A DNA stretch of 64,000 nt from Actinomycetota bacterium. GTDB lineage: Bacteria > Actinomycetota > Acidimicrobiia > Acidimicrobiales > RAAP-2. A program made the position numbers and the translations under genes. Location of the stretch: contig JAJPJV010000001.1 in NCBI GenBank assembly GCA_021324045.1, positions 152,685 through 216,684 on the forward strand, read 5' to 3'. Shown one piece after another: positions 8,037 through 15,984 of this stretch. The stretch's first letter is position 1. Every line of letters starts with the position of its first letter. The notes beneath the pieces were generated by a model. The model was not told the DNA's origin, searched no databases, and saw only the letters and a list, made by a program, of their open reading frames with translations.

Positions 8037-9759
8037 GATGAGCGCGCTCGACCTCACCGGTGGATGGCTGGCGGCGGCCGCGGTGCTTTCGAGCGCCGGT
8101 GCCACGGTGGGCGCGGGTTGGCGGGGTCGGAGGGCGCACCAGGGCGGCCGCTCAGGGCAAGAGCGCCTCTTCGGCCGGCTGCGAGCATCGCCAGGTAGAG
8201 GGGCGCGCTGGGCACGGCGGTCGGACTTGGGGCCGCTACGGATCCGAGGGAGTGCGGAACCGCCGCCAGGCCGCCTGGTCCTCGGCTGGGTCGCGGGCTC
8301 GGCGGGCCGTCCGAGGCGGCAGTTGCTGGCAGCCGAGGCGTCCCAATCCGTTGCCGTCGTCGGTCCCACCCAGAGCGGGAAGACGAGCAGCTTCGCGGTT
8401 CCGGCGATCCTGGGATGGAGGGGCCCGGTCCTGGCGGTCAGCGTGAAGACCGACCTGGTTCGCGACACCTATCGATGGCGGAGGAGTTGCGGCATTGTCT
8501 GGTGCTTCGACCCGACAGAGGCGACGGGACTGGCCAGCAGCCCCTGGTCTCCGCTGCGAGCCGCTCGGACGTGGACGGGAGCTCGTCGGGTCGCTGCCGA
8601 CCTCACCGAGGTCACGCGAACGAACTCGAGCACGCCCGACGGCGACTTTTGGTATGCGACCGCCGCCAAGCTCATTGCGCCGCTGCTGTTCGCGGCGGCC
8701 GCCAGCGGCCGAACCATGGTTGACGTCGTTCGCTGGGTCGACACCCAGGAGGTCGCCGAGGTCGTCGCGGCACTCGAAGCCTCCGGCGTCCGCGAAGCCA
8801 TGCAAGCGGCTTATGCATCCTTCGGGCGCGACGAGCGCCAGCGCAGTGCCGTGTACACGACCGCCGAGACGGTTCTCGAACCTTTCGCCGGCATGGCATC
8901 CGGTTCGTTACCGACCCGGACCCAGATGATGGGGTCGGCGTGGAGTGTGCCGGATTCCCTGCATCCCACAGGGCTGCTGGGGGCTGAGCCCTTGCGAGAC
9001 GCCAACAAGGCTTTCTTCGGCGGTTCCCCAGAGGCGTGGCGATCAGGTGAGATCCGTCCCGATCTGCTGCTCGATGGATCAAACACGCTCTATGTCTGCG
9101 CACCGGCGCACGACCAGCGGCGTCTCCGAGGACTGTTCACTGCCATCGTCAAGCAAGTCCTCGAGGTTGCATTCTCGCGGTCGACTCTTTTGGGAGGGCC
9201 ACTGCGCCCCCCACTGCTCGTGGTCCTCGATGAAGCGGCCAACATCGCTCCGCTCGCAGAGCTCGATGGGCTCGCAGCGACGTGTGCGAGCCACGGGGTG
9301 CAGCTGGTCACCATCTGGCAGGACCTCGCACAGCTTTCAGCCCGCTACGGTGACCGTGCAGCCACAGTGATCAACAACCATCGAGCACGGATCTTTCTTT
9401 CGGGAATCGCAGACGGCGGAACGCTCGAGCAAGCGAGCCGCCTCCTCGGGGACGAAGAAGTCGAGGTGCCCAGCGTCACCCGTGATGCAGCTGGTGGTCG
9501 TTCGATGACGATCTCGTCGCACCGGCGGCGACTGCTCTCTCCCGAGGCGCTGCGCCAGCTCCCCCCTGGCACCGGCGTCCTGGTGTACGGATCGCTCCCG
9601 CCAGTGAAAGTGGCCCTCAGGCCCTGGTGGCGCGATGCGCAGCTCCAACGAAGAGGTAGCTACAGTGCCCTGAGTGACTGGCACGACCTCGGACCTGGCG
9701 GCATTCGGGGCCGCTTCGGGCATCGCAGGCCAGACCGCAAGCCCGAACGGCATATATGA
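8023..9759 (+). CDS. Type IV coupling protein-like ATPase (VirD4/TraG family, TraM-recognition type)
   Basis: About 578 residues; the ATG at 8023 has GGGGAT just upstream and overlaps the VirB4 half by 14 bp (ATG 8038 is an alternative). The N-terminus carries one hydrophobic stretch (about 10-32). Walker A is VGPTQSGKTSS near residue 112 and Walker B is LLVVLDEAANI near 397, followed by the TIWQDLAQLSARYG segment typical of TraG/VirD4 proteins. Coupling proteins bring DNA or protein substrates to the secretion channel. The final 30 residues overlap the start of bluB, so the exact C-terminus or the bluB start is slightly uncertain. No relaxase or substrate gene is adjacent. Confidence 0.8.
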   Translation: MPSIEMSALDLTGGWLAAAAVLSSAGATVGAGWRGRRAHQGGRSGQERLFGRLRASPGRGARWARRSDLGPLRIRGSAEPPPGRLVLGWVAGSAGRPRRQLLAAEASQSVAVVGPTQSGKTSSFAVPAILGWRGPVLAVSVKTDLVRDTYRWRRSCGIVWCFDPTEATGLASSPWSPLRAARTWTGARRVAADLTEVTRTNSSTPDGDFWYATAAKLIAPLLFAAAASGRTMVDVVRWVDTQEVAEVVAALEASGVREAMQAAYASFGRDERQRSAVYTTAETVLEPFAGMASGSLPTRTQMMGSAWSVPDSLHPTGLLGAEPLRDANKAFFGGSPEAWRSGEIRPDLLLDGSNTLYVCAPAHDQRRLRGLFTAIVKQVLEVAFSRSTLLGGPLRPPLLVVLDEAANIAPLAELDGLAATCASHGVQLVTIWQDLAQLSARYGDRAATVINNHRARIFLSGIADGGTLEQASRLLGDEEVEVPSVTRDAAGGRSMTISSHRRRLLSPEALRQLPPGTGVLVYGSLPPVKVALRPWWRDAQLQRRGSYSALSDWHDLGPGGIRGRFGHRRPDRKPERHI

Positions 9760-10417
9760 GGTCATCCATCGTCGCCGCGACGTCCGGGGGCAGTTCACTG
9801 GCGAGCCGATCCCCCCGGAGGTCCTCGAGCGGATCCTGCTCGCCGCGCATGCCGCTCCGAGCGTGGGTCTTACCCAGCCGTGGGATTTCGTAGTCGTCGA
9901 CGACATCGGGATCCGCAGGGCCTTCTTCGATCACGTCTACGCAGAACGCGCGATTTTCGCGAATTCGTTGCCACCAGGGTTCGCCGAGCGGTTCTCGGCG
10001 ATCAAGATCGAAGGGATTCTCGACGCCACCATCGGCGTCGTCGTGACCTACGACCCGCAGCGCGGCGCTCCGCATGTGCTCGGTCGTCATGCCATCGACG
10101 ACGCCGGTTTGTACTCAGTGTGCCTCGCGATTGAGAACCTTTGGCTCGCGGCGACCGCTGAGGGCCTCGGTGTGGGATGGGTCTCCTTCTACCGGGAGGA
10201 GGTCCTGCGCGACCTCCTGGGCATTCCTTCTGAGGTCCGCCCGGTCGCATGGCTTTGCTTGGGGCCGGTGACGCACTTCGAACCCGTTCCCGATCTCGAA
10301 CGTCACGGTTGGCGGAAACGGCTGAGCCTCGCGGAGGTCCTTCACCACAATCATTGGATTAGTGACGACTCGAGTGTCACGGAAAGGGTCGAGGAACGTC
10401 ATGGCACCGGATCCTGA
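9674..10417 (+). CDS. bluB: 5,6-dimethylbenzimidazole synthase
   Basis: BluB is a nitroreductase-fold enzyme that cannibalises reduced FMN with O2 to make the lower ligand of vitamin B12. The signature IYEVIHRRRDVRGQFTGEPI is at residues 27-46, followed by AAHAAPSVGLTQPWDFVVV, and later AIENLWLAATAEGLGVGWVS, all typical of BluB rather than generic nitroreductases. The GTG start at 9674 puts the first 28 codons on top of the upstream ATPase gene; a later start would cut into the conserved segment. It overlaps the next gene by 17 bp. No cobalamin riboswitch or other B12 genes are visible nearby. Confidence 0.9.
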   Translation: MTGTTSDLAAFGAASGIAGQTASPNGIYEVIHRRRDVRGQFTGEPIPPEVLERILLAAHAAPSVGLTQPWDFVVVDDIGIRRAFFDHVYAERAIFANSLPPGFAERFSAIKIEGILDATIGVVVTYDPQRGAPHVLGRHAIDDAGLYSVCLAIENLWLAATAEGLGVGWVSFYREEVLRDLLGIPSEVRPVAWLCLGPVTHFEPVPDLERHGWRKRLSLAEVLHHNHWISDDSSVTERVEERHGTGS

Positions 10418-11240
10418 AATACTGGTGGGCAGCGGCGAGAGACGGTCTCCGACCTTGACTGAGACACCGCGTCGTCCACTGACGTTGTCGATCGACATCG
10501 GTGGAACTGGGTTGAAGGCGTCGGTGCTCGACGCTACCGGTGCAATGGTCGCAGATCGCGTCCGGATGCCGACGCCCTACCCCCTTCCGCCCACTGGGGA
10601 CCGAGGTCTTGTGTCGATTCTCGTGAACCTCGTCGCGCCGCTGCCGGAAGCCGACCGTGTGTCTGTCGGGTTTCCCGGCATGGTTCGCAAGGGTTGCGTG
10701 CTCAGCGCGCCGCACTTCGTCACCGAGTCTGGTGCCGGTTCCAAGGTCGACGAGCAGCTCGTGAAGGCCTGGGCGAACTTCGACCTCGCAGGAGCATTGT
10801 CGGCCGCCTTGGGAAAGCCGACCAAAGTTGCCAACGACGCTGACGTGCAGGGTGCGGCAGTAGTGGCCGGGAAGGGCCTCGAGCTGGTGGTCACTCTCGG
10901 AACCGGATTCGGAACCGCCCTTTTCCTCGACGGTAGGTTGCTCCCGCACCTAGAGATCGCTCATCAACCGTTCCGCAAGGGTCAGACGTACAACGAGCAG
11001 GTTGGTGATCGGGCCCGGAAGGCGATCGGTGAGGAGCGGTGGCGAAAGCGCGTTCGGCGCGCCCTCGAGACCCTTGACGCAATGTTGTTCTTCGATCACG
11101 TCTACATCGGCGGAGGCAATTCCCGACGGATCTCCCTCGACGACCTCGGCCCATTGGCCTCCCGGGCCACGATCGTGGAGAACACCGCCGGCATCCTGGG
11201 CGGGATCAAGCTCTGGGAGGGAGAGCACCTTGCGCTGTGA
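10401..11240 (+). CDS. ppgK: ROK-family sugar kinase, polyphosphate glucokinase-like
   Basis: A 279-residue ROK kinase starting at ATG 10401 with GAGGAA upstream. The phosphate loop is SIDIGGTGLKASVLDA, followed by the polyphosphate-glucokinase-type RMPTPYPLPPT and VSVGFPGMVRKGCV. The catalytic Asp is in VANDADVQG, and VVTLGTGFGTALF follows. Such enzymes phosphorylate glucose using polyphosphate and/or ATP. The usual HxE and zinc-Cys cluster of repressor-type ROK proteins is absent, which supports a kinase. It sits directly downstream of bluB with overlap, then the tRNA-Arg gene follows after about 100 bp. Confidence 0.82.
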   Translation: MAPDPEILVGSGERRSPTLTETPRRPLTLSIDIGGTGLKASVLDATGAMVADRVRMPTPYPLPPTGDRGLVSILVNLVAPLPEADRVSVGFPGMVRKGCVLSAPHFVTESGAGSKVDEQLVKAWANFDLAGALSAALGKPTKVANDADVQGAAVVAGKGLELVVTLGTGFGTALFLDGRLLPHLEIAHQPFRKGQTYNEQVGDRARKAIGEERWRKRVRRALETLDAMLFFDHVYIGGGNSRRISLDDLGPLASRATIVENTAGILGGIKLWEGEHLAL

Positions 11241-11343
11241 GCTCACGGAAGGCAGTCGGGATCACAGCCCTCCTCTTGGCGACTAGTTTGGAAGGGGTCC
11301 AGTGTCGCGGGCACGCCCCGCACCGGACGGGCAAACCGATTTT

Positions 11344-11417
11344 GCGCTCGTAGCTCAACGGATTAGAGCATCTGACTACGGATCAGAAGGTTGGGGGTTC
11401 GAATCCCTCCGAGCGCG
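11344..11417 (+). tRNA. tRNA-Arg (anticodon ACG)
   Basis: A complete cloverleaf: acceptor GCGCTCG pairs with CGAGCGC, D arm GCTC/GAGC, anticodon stem TCTGA/TCAGA with loop CTACGGA (anticodon ACG), and T arm GGGGG-TTCGAAT-CCCTC. CCA is not encoded. The 3' end from base 11406 lies inside a 15-bp sequence that is repeated at 12584, after an IS481 remnant. Confidence 0.96.
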
Positions 11418-11420
11418 CTG
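11406..11420 (+). repeat. 15-bp direct repeat, left copy, within tRNA-Arg 3' end
   Basis: CCTCCGAGCGCGCTG covers the last bases of the tRNA T arm and acceptor stem plus three bases beyond. An identical copy lies at 12584-12598, immediately outside the IS481-like remnant. It is either a long target-site duplication made by that element, which IS481 relatives can produce, or an att-site duplication of a former tRNA-integrated element. Confidence 0.85.
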
Positions 11421-12583
11421 TGTTGTGTCGCGAGACATCCCGGACGGGTGTCGCGAGACATCCCGGACAAGGTTATCCACTCCGACCCGGTCTTTTCTGG
11501 GTCTGGTAGGTCTTGTTGGGATCGAGGGTGAACTCGGCGAGGTGTTCGCCGTCTTCGGTGATGACGCACACGTCGCGGTCAGCGACGAGCAGGAGTACTC
11601 GGGTGCCGGTGTGACGGCGTCCCACGCCGAGGTGCAGGAGGTTGGAGCGGTAGCGCAGGGTGACCTTGCCCGCCTTGTCGATGCGGCTCACGCCGCACCC
11701 GGTAGCGGGTGGGGATCGTGAGCCCGGCCCGGCGCGGGACGGCCTTGGTGCGAGCGGCGAAGGCTTGAGCCGGCGTGCGCCGACCGAGGGCTCGGTGGGG
11801 CCGGACCTCGTTGAACTAGGCCCGGAACCGGTTGAGTTGGCATTGGAGTTCGGCGACGCTTCGCGCCCGGTGCTGTTTGGCGAGCCACTTCTTCAAGGTC
11901 TGGTGGAAACGTTCGACCTTCCCACAGGTCTGGGGGTGATAGGGCCGGGAGTGCTTGTAGGCGACGCCGAGGGCGATCAACTCGAGCTCGATGGCGCAGC
12001 CTTGCGGCTCTCGGCGGTGAACACAGCGCCGTTGTCGGTCAACATCGAGGCCGGTAGACCCCGCTCGGCAGCGCCGAGGTGGAAGGTCTCGACCACATCT
12101 GCGGCCTTGGTCGTCGGGAAGGCCCGGCAGGCGACGAGCAACCGGGAGTGGTCGTCGATGACGTTGAGGATCTCGACATCGGTGCCATCGATGAGGGCGA
12201 AGTGGGTGGTGTCGGCCTGCCAGCACTCGTTCGGGAGCTCAGCCTGGAACCGCCGCCAGGAGCTCTTCGGCCGCTTCTGGGGCTGGGGGACGACGAAGCC
12301 CCTACAGGTGAGGACGCGCTAGATCGTGGCCACCGACGGCGGCGATGACCGAGGCCGCTTCGACCGAGCTTTGAGCCCCTCGTCGCCCAGTTCGCGATAG
12401 CGCCCGATCAGCTCGTACAGCCAGCTGCGCGAGATGTCGTGGGCAGCACAGACGTCGTCGACACTCTGGCCTTCGACGAGCACGGCCTTGATGACGTAGT
12501 GGGCGAGATCCATCCGCATGACTCCTTATGGTCATGTCCGGGATGTCTCGCGACAGGTGTCCGGTATGTCATGAAACCAGATA
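11421..12583 (-). mobile_element. IS481-family insertion sequence remnant
   Basis: A 1,163-bp segment bounded by the two 15-bp direct repeats. Both ends carry tandem copies of TGTCGCGAGACATCCCGGAC in inverted orientation with 23-bp spacing: 11426 and 11449 on the left, 12536-12555 (exact) and 12559-12577 (diverged outer copy) on the right. The interior holds a minus-strand IS481-type transposase that is broken in several places, so the element cannot move on its own. Confidence 0.8.
11473..12519 (-). pseudogene. IS481-family transposase, degenerate
   Basis: The N-terminus (from 12519) is the helix-turn-helix MDLAHYVIKAVLVEG...ISRSWLYELIGRYRE of IS481 transposases. The catalytic core is recognisable as DGTDVEILNVIDDHSRL, LTDNGAVFTAES and PYHPQTCGKVERFHQTLKKW, and the C-terminus as FNEVRPHRALGRRTPAQAF. 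Damage: an internal deletion after KRPRSSP, an in-frame TAG just before RVLTCRGFVVPQPQ, a frameshift near 12003 between TAES and CAIELEL, and a TAG at about 11816 before FNEVRPH. The pieces together span a normal-length transposase minus the deletion. Confidence 0.85.
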
Positions 12584-12598
12584 CCTCCGAGCGCGCTG
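12584..12598 (+). repeat. 15-bp direct repeat, right copy of the tRNA-Arg 3' end
   Basis: Identical to 11406-11420. It marks the right border of the IS481 remnant. The next 180 bp (12599-12777) hold no supported gene. Confidence 0.85.
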
Positions 12599-12939
12599 GA
12601 GAGATGCAGCTCAACGACCTGTTCTTTCCTAGCTGTCGCATTCTCCAGTTAGCCTTATTTTCTAGCCTAGGTCACCGACCACCGGGCCGACGCTTGAGGT
12701 CGAGGGCCGGGGTCGGCATGCTCACTGCGCCCGATGATGCCTCGAGGCCCTTACGCCCCTTCCCGGCGCCTCCCGCGTGTTCGTGGCCGTGAAAAAGTCC
12801 CCGCGTGTGGCCAAGTTCAGGATCCCACCGGTGGCCAGATAGAGGTCCTTGCCCCTCGCTGAGGCATCCATCCGGGGGAGCTCCCGGCCGGAGACGGTGG
12901 AGGTGTACACCGACCACCACTCCAACCGGAGGGCACCCT

Positions 12940-14111
12940 ATGAAATCAGCGAGGGAGAAGATGAACATGATCACCGCCTACAGAGACGTGGGCAGATACC
13001 GCGGAGCGGCCGCTATCGTCGGGACGACCCCCAAGACCATCAGGCGAGCAGTGCAGGGGCCCCGTCGCTCGGCCAGGTGGAGTGCAAGCGCCGGGAGAAG
13101 AACGTCGACGCGGTGCGCGACGTCATGGCCAAGCGCATCGACAAGACCCACGACCGGATCTCGGCCAAGCGCCTGCTCCCAGAGGCCATGGCGGCTGGCT
13201 ACGTCGGCTCAGCGCGCAACTTCCGGCGCCTCATGGCCGAGGAGAAGCAAGTGTAGCGACGCCAGCACCATCGCGCCCGGCGCCCAGGCGTGTGGTCGCC
13301 GGGCGAGACGCTCATCATCGACTGGGACCAGGAGGGACCGCTCCATGTGTTCTGCGCCGTGTTGGCCTATAACCGCGTTCGCACTGCCCCTGAGTCCAAG
13401 GGCATGCTCGAGCACCTCGTCGGCTACGCGAAGGCCGACCTCGTCGTCCCGGCCGAGGAGTCCGTCAGCGACCTCGTCGGTGCCAACGCCGGGCGGTGTT
13501 CTGGTGCGCCGAGGTGAACGCTCAAGTGCACTTAGATACCTGTGCGGTCCCCGAGGAGTGGCTCGTCGCCGAGCGCCGGGTCTTCGGCACCCCCCGTCGT
13601 TGCACCCTTCGATCGGAAAGCGGGTGACCCGCAAGGTCGACAAGCTCAGCTGCATCCGCTTCGGCTCGGCTCGCTATTCGGTGCCGATGACGCTCATCGG
13701 GCGCCTCGTCGAGATGGAGGTGGCAGGCGTAAGGCTCCGCGCCCACCTCGGCACCACGAGGGCCGAACACGCCCTGGTCGCACCGGGCGAGACTTCAGTC
13801 AAGGACGAGCACTACGGGGCCCGCGACCACATCCTCGCCGCGCCCCACGACCGCGCTCGGCTGTCGAGCGGGACGTTCTCGGGCTCGGCTCCGCCGCCGA
13901 CGTGTTCATCATCGGGACGGTCGCCGCCGGCGCGTCCACCCTCGGATCCAAGCTTCCCGAGCTCTTGCGCCTCGACCGAGGGGCCGCCTTCGGGAAAGAC
14001 GACGTTATCTCTGCCCTTGAGCGGGCGGTCGCCTTCGGGCGCTGGCGCGTCGGCGACGTGCGCTGCATCTTGGGGGCTGGAGCGGGCGTCGCCACCCCGG
14101 CTGCGCCATAA
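12940..14111 (+). pseudogene. istA: IS21-family transposase IstA, degenerate
   Basis: Starts as MKSAREKMNMITAYRDVGRY, the IS21 IstA helix-turn-helix region. Homology then jumps between frames: KNVDAVRDVMAKRIDKTHDR, stop at 13254-13256, GETLIIDWDQEGPLHVFCAV (the first catalytic Asp of the DDE core), then ESKGMLEHLVGYAKADLVVP, then RKVDKLSCIRFGSARYSVP and LERAVAFGRWRVGDVRCIL. Roughly 60 residues that normally hold the second catalytic Asp are missing between AVLAYNRVR and ESKGMLEHL. There are several frameshifts, so it is non-functional. Confidence 0.8.
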
Positions 14112-14172
14112 GACACCCTCATTGCCTCCTTGCCTACCGCGGCCGCCCAGCCACTGTGAGCCGACGCGCCCG

Positions 14173-14990
14173 ATGAGCACCGACGCTGCCGGCGGATCTC
14201 AGGCGGGGCTCAAGCGCCTCAAGCTCACCGCGATGCGCACGCTCGCCCCAGAGCTCTTGGTGGTGGCCAAGACGCAGCGCTGGAAGCCCGAGGAGTTCTT
14301 GCGCGCCTTGGTCGAAGCAGAGATCGCAGCGCGCGACGCCTCCAATGCTCGAAACAGGCTCCGCGTGGCCAAGTTCCCGGTCACGAAGTCCCTCGACGAG
14401 TTCGACGTCGCACCCTCCTCGGCGCAAAGGGCCGGCTTCGATTACCTGGCGTTGTTGGAGTGGATCGCGGCCAGGGAGAACCCATGCCTTTGGTCCCGCA
14501 GGGACGGGAAAGTCGCACCTGCTTGTCGCGCTCGGCCACGCAGCCGTCCAGGCCGGCCACCGCGTGCGCTACTTCTCTGCCGCCTCGCTGGTCGAGACCC
14601 TCTATCGGAGATGGCCCACAACTCGGTGGGCAAGGTGATCGATCAGACCCTGCGGGCCGACTTCGTCATCGTCGACGAGCTCGGCTTCGCCCCGCTCGAC
14701 GACGCCGGCACCCAGCTGTTGTTCCGCTTCGTCGCCACTGTCTACAACGGGTGTCACTCGGTGTGGCCAGCCCCTGGCCCTTCGACCAGTGGGGACGCTT
14801 CCTTCCCGGACCAACCACCGCGGTCAGCCTTCTCGACCGCCTGCTGCGCCACAGCGTCGTCGTCCTCACCAACGGCGAGTCGTTCCGCATGCGTCGAAGC
14901 GAGACAGAGGGGAGGTCCGCGAAAGTCCTATCGCAGTGCGAGGGGTGGGGTCTTACTTGGCCAAAGCCGGGACATCAACTTGGCCATTGA
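14173..14990 (+). pseudogene. istB: IS21-family helper ATPase IstB, degenerate
   Basis: Begins at ATG 14173 with the IstB N-terminal helix bundle (LKLTAMRTLAPELLVVAKTQ, SLDEFDVAPSSAQRAGFDYL). The P-loop GPAGTGKSHLLVALGHAAVQ appears only after a frame change near 14500. VDELGFAPLDDAGTQLLFRF (Walker B region) and the late VVVLTNGESFRMRRSE are in other frames. At least three frameshifts or small deletions separate the pieces. IstB is an AAA+ helper of IS21 transposition; this copy is dead. Confidence 0.8.
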
Positions 14991-14992
14991 CA

Positions 14993-15309
14993 CTGCGACC
15001 GGGCGCCGACCTAACCCCGCCGCGGTCATGGCAGCGCCACAGCCACCACGCGGCCAGCAGGTCGAGCCCCAGGGACCGGCGCACGACCCGCCCGAGATGA
15101 TCCCGACGGCTACTACGAGTACCACCCCGAGCATCACGACTCCCAAGGCCAGGGCGCCTAACGCGGCTACCTCCGGACCGGGCACGAGGGCGACCGCCGC
15201 TACGAGGACAGCCAGACAGACGGCCCGCCGCTGCCACCGGGTTGGACCGGACGGCCGAGATCGGCGGAGACCCTCACCGGGTCAATCTTCGTCCAATCAT
15301 CGCTTCGCC
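14993..15309. other. No supported gene; possible truncated membrane protein on the minus strand
   Basis: On the minus strand a frame from about 15290 encodes two hydrophobic stretches (AVCLAVLVAAVALV and LGALALGVVMLGVVLVVAVG) and then runs into the right end of the IS21 remnant at 14992, stopping at 14928. It has no clear start codon and no recognised family. It may be the 5' part of a small membrane-protein gene cut by the insertion. I cannot confirm coding. Confidence 0.25.
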
Positions 15310-15984
15310 TTATCCCGCTCCCCACCCTCCGGGGGTCTGAGACGATTGGACCTGCCCTGCGCCTCCGGTCGGCGTCACAGTGACATCCTGAAAGATCGGA
15401 ACTCCGCTGCTGCTGCTTGGATTTGAAACCTCGATCGATGCCGGATAGCTGTCGACGTTGCCGGCGGCACAATCGGGCTGGCAAGTGTTGACATTGAGCG
15501 TGCCTGTTCCATAGGCCGCCGCGGTTCCCCACGATTGCCAGGTGATGGAAGTCACTGACACGCTGCCATCACCGCAAGAGAGATAGACGGTGGTCGGTCG
15601 GATGACTGGGGACGTCGGACCAGCCGCACATGGGGGAATCCCCGGCAGGGCAGGCGAAGGTGCCGATATGGTCGTCGACGGGGGGGAGGTCGTTGAGGGG
15701 AGGGTGGTTGTCGGCCGAGCGACCGACGTCGAGGTACTCGGCACACTCGCCTGGTGGCGTCGTACCGAGGAACTATGGGCAGCGGCGGCCTGGTTCGGAT
15801 GGTCACTTCTTCCGGCGACGAATGCGCCGATGCCAGTTCCAGCTATCGCAAGAATTGCGAGGACAGTGAGGATGACGCGGCGAAGTACCCGGCGCGTGAG
15901 AACGAATACCGGTTCGGAGCCTGGGCCTCCTTCACCGGGTCCTTGGGGAGGAGAGCCAGATCGAAAGCCCACGGGATCCGTCAT
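15310..15984 (-). CDS. Membrane-anchored extracytoplasmic protein with Ser/Thr linker and uncharacterised C-terminal domain
   Basis: 224 residues from ATG 15984. A short cytoplasmic, Gly/Pro-rich start is followed by a single membrane helix (about 38-58, ILTVLAILAIAGTGIGAFVA), then a linker of about 60 residues made of Ser, Thr, Pro and Ala, then a compact domain of about 90 residues with YLSCGDGSVSVTSITWQSW and NTCQPDCAAGNVDSYPASIE. The three Cys suggest at least one disulfide outside the cell. Similar domains occur as uncharacterised secreted proteins in many actinobacteria; no enzyme motif is visible. It is isolated between the IS remnants and a gene-poor stretch. Confidence 0.72.
   Translation of the reverse strand: MTDPVGFRSGSPPQGPGEGGPGSEPVFVLTRRVLRRVILTVLAILAIAGTGIGAFVAGRSDHPNQAAAAHSSSVRRHQASVPSTSTSVARPTTTLPSTTSPPSTTISAPSPALPGIPPCAAGPTSPVIRPTTVYLSCGDGSVSVTSITWQSWGTAAAYGTGTLNVNTCQPDCAAGNVDSYPASIEVSNPSSSSGVPIFQDVTVTPTGGAGQVQSSQTPGGWGAG

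Larger units (their letters stand above)
12778..14992 (+). mobile_element. IS21-family insertion sequence remnant
   Basis: The left end starts TGTTCGTGGCCGTGAAAAAG and contains repeated TGGCC blocks; the right end, read backwards, starts TGTCAATGGCCAAGTTGATG with the same TGGCC periodicity, as expected for the multiple terminal repeats of IS21 elements. Between them lie remains of istA and istB on the plus strand. I see no clear target duplication in the flanks. The length of about 2.2 kb is short for the family, in line with internal deletions. Confidence 0.72.

Noticed and set aside
6934..8139. Minus-strand 401-codon open frame opposite the VirB4 and coupling-protein genes
   Set aside because: Arg/Pro/Gly-rich, no family, and fully explained as the antisense of clear coding sequence.
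9600..9680. Cobalamin riboswitch upstream of bluB
   Set aside because: The upstream bases are coding for the coupling ATPase and show no B12-box pattern.
3315..11420. The secretion module as part of an element integrated at tRNA-Arg
   Set aside because: The module lies on the 5' side of the tRNA, while integration duplicates the 3' end; the repeat copies border only the IS481 remnant, and no integrase is present.
12805..15426. An open frame of 873 codons through the IS21 area
   Set aside because: It strings together pieces of istA and istB that jump frames, plus non-protein sequence in between; the openness comes from high GC.
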